A DNA stretch of 64,000 bases. Origin: Sphagnum magellanicum (Eukaryota > Streptophyta > Sphagnopsida > Sphagnales > Sphagnaceae). Positions within the stretch are counted from its first letter, which is position 1; every line of letters begins with the position of its first letter. The position numbers and the translations under genes are program-made. Positions 1-10,400 of the stretch are shown one piece after another. Below the pieces are notes generated by a model that was not told the origin of the DNA, did not search any database, and was given only the letters and a program-made list of their open reading frames with translations. The stretch is taken from contig CM038910.1 in NCBI GenBank assembly GCA_021904315.1, positions 3,410,001 to 3,474,000 on the forward strand. Direction: 5' to 3'.

Positions 1-1069
1 TATAAGGTCATGACTAGTATGGCATAGAGATTGGCTTCTACCATCACCAAGGAAAAACTTAGAAAGGCAGTGGTAGAGTTGGCAAATTGCAAAGCCCCAA
101 GGATTGATGGAGTGGTTTCAGAGTTCTATAAAAAAATTCTGGGATGTTGTGGGACATGATTATTGGCTGATGATGTCCATAGCCATTAAGCAAGGTAAAT
201 TCTTAACCAGGCTCACTCAAGGGCTAATTACCTTGCTGCCAAAGGGTGGGGAGAAAGAGGATGTCAACAACTAGCATCCAATTACTCTACTCAATGTTTC
301 GTATAAGATATTTGCAAAAGGCCCTTCAGCAACGACTCCAAACAGTTTTGATGGAAGTAATTAGCATAGACCGATCAACATTCTTTCTTCTGCACCATAG
401 CTTGGATGGGATCCTACTTGTTCATGAAACTTTCGAATGAGCAAAAACCTCAAATCAAAACTTGATTCTTCTCAAGCTAGACTTCTCCAAAGCCCTGTGA
501 CAAGGCGTTTTGGGCATTTTCATTCCAATGCCTAGAGAAGATAAAACTACTTCAAGGTGTCATTCAATTTGTTCAGATATTGTTTGTGGGGGTAGAAACA
601 TTAGTGAACTTGAATGGGGCCATTTCAAGGCCATTTCCAATTTTGAAGGGAGTCAAGCAGGGTTATCTGTTGACCCCATATCGGTTCTTATTTGTGGGGG
701 AAGCTCTCAACCAGTTTGTCAAAGCTTAGGTTAAAACTCAGAAATTTTAAAAGCTTTCTCTACCTCATCCAGCCTGCTAGCAAATGACACGACCTTTATA
801 ATAAAAATGTGAAAAGGCCTTGTTGAAAATTTGGTTGCTACTTTAAAGTTATTGGGGACTGCTTGTAGCCTTGAAATCAATTGGGGGAATTGTGTAGCCT
901 TCTTTCAAGGGACATGCCAAGCCATGCCAAATTGGTTGAACGGTTTCCATTGGAAATGGGCAAGAGAAAAGACATCACCAAGCTGTTAGGTATTCCATTT
1001 GGTTTGGGATTGGAGGTCAACGACATCAATGCCTTTCTACTCAACAAAGTCAAGAAAAAACTATCATTT

Positions 1070-1232
1070 GGGCGAGACGCTAAATACCCCCATCGAGCTC
1101 TGTCTGGCGCATGTTTCTCTTGTCTTCTTGCACATGTTTTTCAGCCCTGCTTGGTTCTGCATAGAACCATGCAGCACGGTTCTACATGTTCTTCTGTTCA
1201 GGGCTCGATGGGGGGTATTTAGGGTTTTGCTT
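1070..1232. mobile_element. Short terminal-inverted-repeat element inserted in the LINE
   Basis: A 163-bp insert has imperfect inverted ends of about 30 bp: the left end contains CTAAATACCCCCATCGAGC, and the right end is its near-reverse-complement, finishing in GTTTTGCTT. It is bounded by ATTT at 1066-1069 and ATTT at 1233-1236. Removing it with one ATTT restores the LINE frame as KKLSFW.STHLSL, which fixes the ends. It has no coding capacity. The superfamily is unknown, because a 4-bp duplication fits no common plant MITE class exactly. Its inner part also resembles 4880-4927 in the large Helitron. Confidence 0.7.
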
Positions 1233-1326
1233 ATTTTGGTGCTCAACCCACCTTTCATTGGTAGGTAGAACACTCATTCTTAACCAAATTCTTCTCTCCA
1301 CTCTTTGGTATTTTATTTGTGTGTTT

Positions 1327-1348
1327 GGGGGGGGGGGGGGGGGGGGGG
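1327..1348 (+). repeat. G22 homopolymer
   Basis: Uninterrupted run of 22 G within the LINE relic, just after the LLSTLWYF segment. Its exact length is error-prone in sequencing. Confidence 0.9.
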
Positions 1349-3029
1349 AGCGAATACTTTTAACTTTGTAGCTAGTTCTTCTAACCTCCAGATTCTACTT
1401 TGCTTTTGTCTAAATCAGATTAAGCCAAATAAAAGCAAAAAATGGGGAGCCAACCTAAACTGGGTGATGTGTCACAATCACCAAGTTAATAATGAATTTC
1501 GCATTTGGAATAGGATCATTAGTGCATGGAAGGGGTTGGTGAAAAAAATGGTATTCTGCCCTACCCTTACTCCATATGCTACTCTCAACAAGGAATTATG
1601 GTGGTTTACAAAATTTGAGGGGGGCAAGTTTGGGTTTTCAAAAGAGAGCTCCATCATAAGGGTTTAACAAAGCCCAAAATAGAGTTGCACATAGTGGAAG
1701 GGAGAGCTTTGTCAGTTGTAGCAGCCCAACAATGTTATGATTTTAAGCCAAAAGAGGGTCACCTCTAGGCAAGGATGGTGGCAGAACTCAACCTGCAAGT
1801 TCCACAAGATGACATGATAGCAACAATTGGTGATTGGGTGGGTGGTTTTCTACGTGAAGGAGGTGTATATCCAATTTGGGTGTTATAGGCCACAATATCC
1901 TTCAAGCCACTAATTGCCTCTGATTCAACCACATGTGCATTATTCTGCCATAAATTAAGTTGTTCTCTATTGGACCCAAATGTGCGCTTTGAACCCTAAA
2001 ACATTCAAAGAATATGGGACTTGCAATTCAAAGGTTATTGGCGCATGGTTCATGTATATGAATTACTCAAGGGACAAAAGACATTTCATGTACGATTATT
2101 TTATGGCTCACTTAATTATAACCTTGCCTTGACTCGTGCTTTTAGACTTGGGATGGTGGAACTAATTTATTCTTAAACACATCTGCTTTTGGGAGGAACC
2201 TGTTGGGTAACCAATTGTTTCTTCTAAAACCTACTAAAGCAAAATGGGGGGATGTATTACATATATGGGTCAAGTTGGCTTGGGCAAAACGTTTGGAATA
2301 CAGGGGAGGACTAAAAAGGAAGTAGTTCTCATATGGCCACTTTGGCACCATGTAGTGACGGTCAATGCTTGGAAAACTAACATCAATTAGCTCCTTGACA
2401 ACCAATGCTTGTTTTGTGGTGGAAGAGTGGCTGAAACAGAAATTCACCACTTTTAGGTGTCCCCAAATGGAACAAACTTAACATTGGCCATTAACATCAT
2501 TAATAAGCTTTGTGCTAGGCCAAGTAGGAAGGTCCATGAAAGATACTTATTGCTAAGCAATGTTTGTTTAGGGACAACATCAAAGGATGTCTTAAAAGGT
2601 TCAACCTTATTTGGCATTTGCTTAGAGGAATCACCATGTGGACTATTTGGATTGAAATAAATGATCTTGTTTTCAATAGGCATTTTTGGTTTGTGCACCA
2701 GATGGAATTCATAGCGTGGTATTTACTTGTGGAGTATGTTAGGATCGATTGAAAGTGTGCCATGTCTCTGATTGACTGGAAGTATGCCATGTTTATGATT
2801 TGTAGAGCACTTGAGATTAGGAGGCTACTTTGTTATCCAAGTTAGACAAACTTTGGGGTTCCATGTAATTGATTTGTCATAGAACTGGGAGGTGTATCAT
2901 GTGGTGCCTTTGTTGACCTCTAGTTGTGGCTGTGTTGTGATTTGTTCCTTGGAATGTGCCCTCTTTGGCTCTAGCCCTTGGCTCTGGCTTGGTGGTTGTA
3001 TTTTATTTTTCTTGCAACGAGTATTCATG

Positions 3030-3567
3030 TTTGTTCAAAAAAGAATCTTTTGGGTTTTTCTTTTTAGTTTTCTAAAGTAATCCTAAGTGTTGACTTCCCT
3101 AGGAAGATTTCATAAGCATTAGCAACTCATTCCCCCAAAATTGGGTAAACAGTGGATGTATGGTAACACATTGGCCTAAATTAAAAACGTACCTTGATTT
3201 TTGACAAAAAAATTTCAATCAATTTCTTAGTGATTTTTTTCCAAAAAAGGATAGAATTTTTGAAAGCATATTCCCCTTTTTCAAATTATTTTTGCCAAGT
3301 TTTGAAATTTTGCAACTTTTAAAAACATTGATGATAACACTTTTTGGTAGAGTGGTGGGCACGAAGACCATCAAATCTCCTCATTTAGACAATATTATTT
3401 GATAAAATAAGGAATAGATACACAAGTTGGTAAAGAAAACAAAACAAAAGGTAAGCATCTCCCCTTGAATTGCAAGCCAAAATCTACATTACTAACACAC
3501 TTTCTACAATGGAAAGGCATTTCAAGGCTAGATATCTGATTAAGTTGAATGTCTAACTTTGAATTGT
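3030..3567. other. Gene-free AT-rich spacer
   Basis: Low-complexity AT-rich sequence between the LINE 3' end and the repeat cluster. No open frame with recognisable content, RNA gene or element terminus was found. Confidence 0.6.
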
Positions 3568-4560
3568 TTATAAAATCTTGGTCGTGGGTGTTTGTTGTTT
3601 TTACTGCACAAATGAGGAGAAAAAACCACCCATATAGCCCCAGATAGCAAGGGCTTTAAAAGAGGGCCTTTGATGTCCCCAAAAAGTCGCAGAATGTTTT
3701 TAAAATCTTGGTGGATGGGTGTTTATTGTTTTGTTGTTTTTACTGCACAAAGGAGGAGAAAAAAACCACCCATATACCTTACCCTAAGGCCAGTTTGGTC
3801 ATTATATAATCCTCAAAATAGTGAAATGAAATTTTGTGAAAATATGAAGTTGACATGTTGAAAATCATCATAATTATCGTAGGCTACACTCTGAATAATT
3901 TCACTACCCATATCACAATATTATAGTAGATGATGGAAAATTATATAATTCCAAAATTTTAAAAAATAATATTTTTTTTGAAAAATAATAATAATTCGTT
4001 TTCTCAAGGTGGAAATTGACCCTAGGCTACGGTAGTCCCACTTAGAGGGAAAAGAGGGCTTTTGGAACCCTAAAATAGTTCCAGATTTTCAAAAAAATCT
4101 TGGTGGGTGGGTGTTTGTTGTTTTGTGTTTTTTTAAAACTGTACAAAGGAGGAGAAAAAAAGAACATGAGACAAAACCACCCATATAACTCCAAATAGAG
4201 GGGCTTGAAAATAGGGCCTTCGACACGCTCAAAAAGTTCCAGCTTTTGTTAAAGAATCTTGGTGGGTGGGTGTTTGTTGTTTCTTTTTGTTTTTACTGCA
4301 CAAAGGAGGAGAAAAAAACAACACAAGACAAAACCACCCATATAACTCCAAATAGAGGGGCTTGAAAAGAGGGCCTTTGACGCCTTCCAAAAGTTCCACA
4401 TTTTGTTCAAAAAATCTTGGTGGGTGGGTGGGTGTTTGTTGTTTTTTTTTTTTTTTGTTTTTCCTGCACAAAGGAGGAAAAAAAAACAACACGAGATAAA
4501 ACCACCCGTTATAGCCCCACATAGAGGGCCTTCAAAAGAGGCCGTCCCAGTTGGCGCATG
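3568..4560 (+). repeat. Cluster of approx. 150-bp dispersed repeat units
   Basis: At least five degenerate units (near 3580, 3700, 4090, 4255 and 4410) share the order: 'aatcttggtgggtgggtgt', T-rich stretch, 'tgcacaaaggaggagaaa', 'aaaaccacccatata', 'aaaagagggcctttga'. A second repeat (3785-4045) separates the first two units from the rest. Single related units recur near 12470-12545 and 19650-19760. The short open frames they create in both strands are artefacts of the repeat. The family is not recognised. Confidence 0.75.
3785..4045 (-). repeat. Uninterrupted copy of the Helitron target repeat
   Basis: Its reverse complement matches, in order, 4664-4765 and 12201-12366, which are the two flanks of the large Helitron. 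At the junction the uninterrupted copy reads 'ttttcca-tcatctact', so it shows the empty site with the A|T dinucleotide into which the Helitron inserted. The repeat family itself is not identified. Confidence 0.85.
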
Positions 4561-4663
4561 GGAGTATCCCTCCCAGGTACCCATTGGCTTTATGAAAAGC
4601 AAAATGGCCTCTGTACAGGGAGGAGGAAAAATTAACTCTACTGGGGGAGGTACCTAGCCACCA

Positions 4664-4765
4664 ACTACCGTAGCCTAGGGTCAATTTCCACATTGAGAAA
4701 ACGAATAACTATTATTTTTTCAAAGAATGAATTCGTTTTTTAATTTTGAAATTACATATTTTCCA
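4664..4765 (+). repeat. Left flank: 5' part of the interrupted target repeat
   Basis: Begins 'actaccgtagcctagggtca' and ends '...tattttcca'. It is the inverted counterpart of about 3940-4040 and continues after the Helitron at 12201. Confidence 0.85.
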
Positions 4766-4879
4766 TCTACTATATTACTATAAAGAAATGGGTCACCCCC
4801 CCTTTCCCTTGAGGGCCCCATCCAACATGAGCGGATGGTGGGGGATGGTCAACATAGTGGGACCAGTGAAACACTCCAC

Positions 4880-4927
4880 TGTTATGTGCAAGAAGACAAG
4901 CGAAACAAGTGCCGGACAGAGCTTGAT
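4880..4927 (+). repeat. Fragment shared with the LINE-inserted TIR element
   Basis: The stretch containing 'atgtgcaagaagacaag', 'gaaac' and 'gacagagct' matches the reverse complement of about 1090-1130. It lies in the non-coding left arm of the Helitron, probably as a captured or inserted piece. Confidence 0.6.
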
Positions 4928-4974
4928 TTGGAGGCGGGTGGGGTGGGGGGTGAGCTTTCAACTTTTATAATAAA

Positions 4975-5145
4975 GTTACAAGCAACACCCAAAACATTGG
5001 ATTCCGTTAATAAATAAAAAAAAGGATACGGAAGGAAACTGAAAGACCCCCCACCCAATTGTAACTATTGGATTCTATGAATGAAAAAATATATAAAAAG
5101 AAACACCCAGAACATTGGATTCTATTAGGAAAACCAAAGAAAAAG

Positions 5146-5176
<31 letters not shown>

Positions 5177-5540
5177 GACACACTATCCAAATTATTGAAT
5201 TCTATGAATAGAAGAGGCAAAAAAAATGGAATTCTAGGGGGGGAGGTGGGGGAGGGGGGACTAAAGTGAAAAAAGGGAACACCCTAAAACATTGCATTCC
5301 AAGGGATACCCAGAACATTGGCTAAAAACCTTGAAAATATTGGATTCTAAGGGGCAGGGGGGGGACGGGGAGTGGGAATAGAGGGGAGAAAAAATAAAAT
5401 TTGATCCAATGTATATTGAAATCTGTGAATGGAAAATGATTAAAAAAAAAATGGACACCCTAAAACATGGGTTCAAGGGGACACTCAAAACATTAGATTA
5501 AACCCTCAAAATATTGGATTCTATGGGGGGGGGAAATAAA
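4975..5540 (+). repeat. Degenerate tandem repeat with 'cacccaaaacattggattc' core
   Basis: About eight irregularly spaced copies of 'ACACCC(A)AAACATTGGATTCT', separated by purine-rich and G-rich spacers, in the Helitron left arm. They include a G27 run at 5151-5177. No coding content. Confidence 0.7.
5151..5177 (+). repeat. G27 homopolymer
   Basis: 27 consecutive G inside the Helitron left arm, following an AAAGAAAGA purine tract. Its length may be unreliable in the assembly. Confidence 0.9.
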
Positions 5541-5788
5541 TGGAAAAGAAATTTAAAACTGTTTGACTTAAAAGGCCATGAATTGCACACAAATTGCCCA
5601 CTTGGCCCACTAAGAATAGTTTTGTGATTTTGGACCATTTTGAGGTCTATCTTCCAAACCTTTCATTTCCATGAAGAGAACAATAAAGTAGGACCAACAA
5701 GGAGTCGCTTTGATGGTTATTTAGCAATGAGGTCTTGACTTAAGAGGTTGTCTGTGTTCCTAAACTTGAGATTGTTGGGTGGGGGGCC

Positions 5789-5914
5789 ACAGTGAAGTTG
5801 ACCCAATTGTGGCATCAATTTTTGGAGGAGCTATGGGAGTCATCATGTCACTCATGGTTGTAGAGTTGAACAATGTGAAACAACAGGAACACAAGTGCTA
5901 CAAATATTGTCATG
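5789..5914 (+). pseudogene. Captured ORANGE (OR) exon, copy 1
   Basis: Between a 3' splice-like 'gggccacag' and a 5' splice-like 'g|gtactt', the frame reads EVDPIVASIFGGAMGVIMSL then MVVELNNVKQQEHKCYKYCHGKG. This matches the part of the plant ORANGE protein (plastid DnaJ-type zinc-finger protein that stabilises phytoene synthase) that spans the second membrane segment and the first CxxCxGxG motif. The first cysteine pair is partly altered (KCYKYCHGKG where the family has KRCKYCLGTG). Only one exon is present, with intron-like flanks, so it was copied from genomic DNA into the Helitron. It is not a working gene. Copy 2 at 7111-7231 is less altered in the cysteine motif. Confidence 0.78.
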
Positions 5915-5988
5915 GCAAAGGTACTTTTTCCTCATTCCTTTTGGCTCTTCCATGTGTGGTGTTTCTGGTGGGTTAATGCTTCATATGA

Positions 5989-6886
5989 GTCTTTAAAACT
6001 AAATTGGTTTTGTTTGACTAGGAAAGGTGACGCACTTTCAACTCCTTAAAGGGCTCAAATGTGAGCCCAAATAGAAAGCAGTGGAAAAGGAGGAGTCGGA
6101 ACACGCTCCCTAGTTCACAACACTTTGAGGGGTAGAGGGGCGTGTTGGAGCTCCGGGATGGGACTAGGAAGAGTTGACAAGCTTTGGTCACTCACACGGG
6201 CCTGCACACAACCCACACAAAGTGGTTAGTGCAAAGTTGGAGCACCCTTGGTGCTAGGACAAGCCACGGGCAACACGGACACACAAGACTCACCACGGCC
6301 CGGACTTGGGGGAAGCCACCACCTTCCCCCTTATAGTATTCTCTGCGTCTCACCGCCTCGGCTACATCCAAATGGCTATTTTTCCCGGGACTCCCAAGTT
6401 GGAGTCTCGAAGGAGTCTCGAAATTGTCCCGAAATTGTCCCAGTTGGAGTCCTGGGACTTTGGGAGCTCGTAACTCCCGATTGCCAAGTTTGATCGCAAC
6501 GAGGTCTGAACCAAAGTTGTAGCCCTTGTCGAGATCTTTCTAATGCCATGTTGCAATTTCAATTCGAACGTCGGGAAGAGGTCGATTCCCGACTTTTAAT
6601 GGTCGGGAGTCAAATTGCCAGTTTGACTCCCGGCCCTTCTTTTTCCCATAACTTGGGCTGTAGATGTCCAAATGACCAATGCGAGGCCATTTTCGATATT
6701 TACGCTTCAAGACCTTTCCAATGACACCAAGAACACCCCAATGCGAGGTGTTTTGGGCCTTGCTATTGAACTCTAAACATTCGGGAGTCCCGGAGGACTC
6801 CAAATCCCCAGCTTTGGGAATGTTGGGCTTCACCCCCACACTTTGCCAAACTAGGGTTGCGACAAAAGGGCTGCCTGATATTCAAA
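5989..6886. other. Approx. 0.9-kb insert between the two ORANGE exon copies
   Basis: Comparing the sequence downstream of the two exon copies, 'tcatatga' is followed directly by 'tacaaagaatatagatacatt' in copy 2. In copy 1 about 900 bp of more GC-rich DNA (6050-6860, with repeated 'gggagtc', 'cccgaaattgtccc' phrases) lies between 'catatga' and 'atgacatagagaatatagatacatt'. ATGA on both sides may be a target duplication. The short open frames within it are unrecognised. It could be a solo LTR, but no TG...CA ends were found. Confidence 0.45.
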
Positions 6887-7110
6887 TGACATAGAGAATA
6901 TAGATACATTCTGTTTGTTGGAGACTTAACACCAATTCATGATTTTATTTGGCAATTGGAAACCATGCAAGGTACTTGGCATGTGCTTGATGTGCTAGAT
7001 CTGGGTCACTTGAGGATCATGTCCTCTTGAACGTGTGTGTGGTTGAACATCTTGGTTGGGTGTATGTGCTCCTAAACTTGAGATTGCTGGGTGGGGGGTT
7101 GCAGTGAAGT

Positions 7111-7231
7111 TGACCCAATTGTGGCATTAATTTTTGGAGGAGCTATGGGAGTCATCACGTCATTCATGGTTGTAGAGTTGAACAATGTGAATCAACAGGA
7201 GCACAAGCGCTGCAAATACTGTCGTGGAAGA
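7111..7231 (+). pseudogene. Captured ORANGE (OR) exon, copy 2
   Basis: Second copy of the same exon, in a duplicated block with its intron flanks (7065-7300 matches 5745-5988). It follows 'ggggttgcag' and is followed by 'g|gtacct'. The frame reads EVDPIVALIFGGAMGVITSF then MVVELNNVNQQEHKRCKYCRGRG, keeping the CxxCxGxG spacing. It encodes no complete domain and sits 200 bp upstream of the Helitron Rep/helicase gene. It is closer to the ORANGE family at the cysteine motif than copy 1. Confidence 0.78.
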
Positions 7232-7433
7232 GGTACCTTTTCTTCACTCCTTTTGGCTCTTCCATGTGTGGTGTTTTTGGTGGGTTAGTGCCTCATATGA
7301 TACAAAGAATATAGATACATTGTTTGTGGATATGTTGACCCCAAGGTTAGACTTGCGCCTGTCGTAATGGTAGTTAAATATGAAGTTATGTTATTGTGCT
7401 TTTAGAGCCTGACTCCATTTTGCTTCCGACTGA

Positions 7434-10400
7434 AAGAATCGTAGACGAGGCCTTGGAGCGTTGCGCAAATATGCAAATGATGAAGAAAGGCGAGCAACTA
7501 TTCGAGAACGTCAAAGACCTTGTCATGCTACAGTAGCTCTCGAAAAGGTTGCGTTTAATGGGGCCCAACATGAGGAAGCACAGTGTATGGTTAATATTGC
7601 TCATCGATTATTGGAAAACACGGAACAGCACACAAGAGCGCATGCTCTTGAAATAGAGCAGGGTCGTCAAACCCAACTAATGATAGATGTTGCACAATGC
7701 GCTCAACAACGTCACGTCGCATGCGCAAAGGATCAACTTCAAGCTGGACACCACATGGCCCTACGAGATTTGCGGTACCCCTTGGCCGACCCGCAAGTAG
7801 ACCGATAAGTGTTCGGACGCTTGAATGAGCAATGCAACCATTGTGGCTCTTGCTTCTGGATCGAAGAGCGCACGGGGGGCTCTCTTCGAAGACCACACTA
7901 TAGTAAATGTTGTGCTTTAGGGAAAATTCTTTTGCCTCTTATTCGTACCCCACCAGAGTACATGGCCATGTTACAAGATCGACAAAATGCTGAATTACGT
8001 AAACATATTCGTTTATACAATGCTGCATTTGCATTTACGTCCACAAGGGTCCAGAGTGTGGGCTTCGAGCTTGGACTAGGAGTGCATACTTACAAAGTGC
8101 AAGGAGGATTCTACCACTTGATTGGTGGTATGGAACCTGCAGAAGGGCAATTGCCACGCTTTTTTCAGGCCTATGTGCATGATGCGGTAAATGAAGGTCC
8201 GAATTGGCAGATGCAGAACCCCAATCTAAGCTTGGTGCATTTGATGACACTTCGCATGATCGTCGGGCGCGTAAATCCTTATGTAAATGTCTTTGTTCGT
8301 GCAGCCGACTGTCTTGCTGCAAACCCTACAGAGGAGGTCCACATTTGCATTACAGCTAGCTGTACCCTGGGAAATGGAGATGTCCACCGTTACAACGCCC
8401 CTACGGCAAACGAGGTTGCAATGATAATTCCTGGCGAGCCGGGAGAGGTTGGAAATCGCGATGTCATTGTACAATGGCGATATGGAGGTGGTTTACAACG
8501 GATGAACGAGCTAACACCTTCTTATGATCCTTTACAATACCCACTGCTTTTCCTCGCTGAAGAGGACGGGTGGTCTGAAAATCTACGATTACAGAACAAT
8601 CAGGACGGAGCACCCACAAGGGTCTCAATGGCGGCTTATTACGCACAAAGAGTGCACTTTAGTGGCGAACTCTCCGCTCTACATTTTGGTGGTCGCCTTT
8701 TTCAACAATATATCGTCGACGTTGTTGTTAAGACATAGCAGAACACTCTTAATTTTTTGGTGCTAAACCAAGCTCAACTTCGTGCGAAACTCTACCAAGG
8801 GCTGGCAGATATGGTCGAACATGATTTCCGATTACATCCTGCGTAAATGGGTCAGCGAATTGTTCTCCCAGCTTCATTTCGCGGTTCTCCATGTTTCATG
8901 ATGCAAGCGTATCAAGATGCGATGGCTATTGTGCGAAGCAAAGGAATTCCAAATGTCTTCCTCACATTCACTTGCAACCCGAATTGGCTAGAAATAATCG
9001 CGGAGCTCGAGCCCAACCAAACAGCTTCTGACCGTCCAGATTTGGTTGCTCGCGTATTTCAGATGAAGGTGGAAGCCCTTCTTAAAGGAGTGGCAAAAAT
9101 TGGATGGTTCGCCAAAGTTATTAGGAACATCTGGACAAGGGAATACCAGAAACGAGGCCTACCTCACATCCATCTGCTCCTTATATTTCCTCCAGAGCAG
9201 AAAGTTTCCACAACCGAAGACATAGAGCGCTTAGTGTCGGCAGAGCTTCCTCTTCCAGAGAATACACCTCTTTTTGAAACGGTCACAAAATGTTTGTTGC
9301 ACGGATCGTGTGGCCAAGAATATCCCAATGCACCTTGCATGGTCAACGGTTTATGCAAGAAACGATATCCATGAGCTTTTTCCGAGGAGACAACACAAGG
9401 CGAAGACGGTTACCCTGTCTACCGTCGACGAAACGATGGTTGAACGTTTCAAAAGACTCTAGATGGCTTTGCGTACGACAACAGATGGGTGGTGCCCCAC
9501 AACCCTTACCTTACCAAGATGTTTAATGCACATATTAACGTCGAGGTGTCCGCCGGTATTCAAAGTGTCAAATACCTTTTTAAATACATTTACAAAGGTC
9601 CTGATCGTGTTGCAGCGGTGATTGCCGGTCCAATAAACGAAATCCAGCAATACATTGACACCAGATATTTGAGCACTGCTGAAGGGGTCGATTCCTTACT
9701 TTCATTCAAAAAACATATGGAATGGCCGCTAGTCACTCGATTAGTTGTTCATTTGCCAGGACAGCATAACGTCATTTTTAATGAAAATGAAGATTTGGCC
9801 GCTATGGCGGAACGTGCTGCCCACCAAAAAACCACCTTGACCGCCTACTTTGCGTATAACGCTCAAAAATGTGGATGGGCGGAACATGGTGTATGCGGAC
9901 TTCCCTGTTGATCATGTTTGGAAAATTCGAAAAAAAGTTTGGTCAGTTCGACAACGAGGAGAAAAAGTTGTTGGGCGAATGTATTTTGTACATCCCACTG
10001 CTAGTGAACGCTTCTTCCTCCGCCTCCTACTTACTGTCGTACCAGGCGCGACCTCTTTCAAACATCTCCGGACTATTGACGATATAGAACATCCGACGTT
10101 TCAAGCTGCTTGCAAAGCATTGGGATTACTACAGGATGACGCAGAATGGGACACGTGCATGCAAGAAGCATGTATCGATCAAGACGCAAAGAGGCTAAAG
10201 AATCTCTTTGTGACTCTCTTACTATTCTATTTTCCTTTGAATTCGGAAGTGTTATGAGAAAGATATCGAGATGATATGTCGCACGATATGCGGCATCGAC
10301 GCATCACGAATGGAGGCACTACTGACGATGCCTATAACGATACCCTACTACTCCTCGAGGCCAAATTAGCCTTGACGAACAAAGGCTTGCATGACTTTCC

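Larger units (their letters stand above)
1..3030 (+). pseudogene. L1-type LINE relic (reverse transcriptase ORF2 and 3' end)
   Basis: Broken open frames on the plus strand read as a plant LINE ORF2. About 60-300 encodes a segment resembling PGIDGVVSEFYKKFWDVVG and a LITLLPKG / HPITLLNVSYKIFAK block typical of the LINE reverse transcriptase domain. About 640-720 matches the degraded 'RQG..L.P..F' block followed by GEALNQFVK. After the insertion at 1070-1232 the frame resumes as HLSLVGRTLILNQILLSTLW, the usual post-RT region. Near 2405-2460 a CLFCGG...ETEIHHF pattern matches the C-terminal zinc knuckle. About 2560-2680 (LLRGITMWTIWIEINDLVFN) is the usual LINE tail, and 2880-3030 resembles its 3' untranslated region. 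Many stops and frameshifts make it inactive. The 5' end lies outside the window, and no poly(A) tail or target duplication was found. Confidence 0.85.

Noticed and set aside
4229..4657. Overlapping open frames on both strands
   Set aside because: They arise from the 150-bp repeat units and homopolymer tracts.
6050..6860. Solo LTR
   Set aside because: GC-rich LTR-like feel, but no TG...CA ends and only a weak ATGA duplication.
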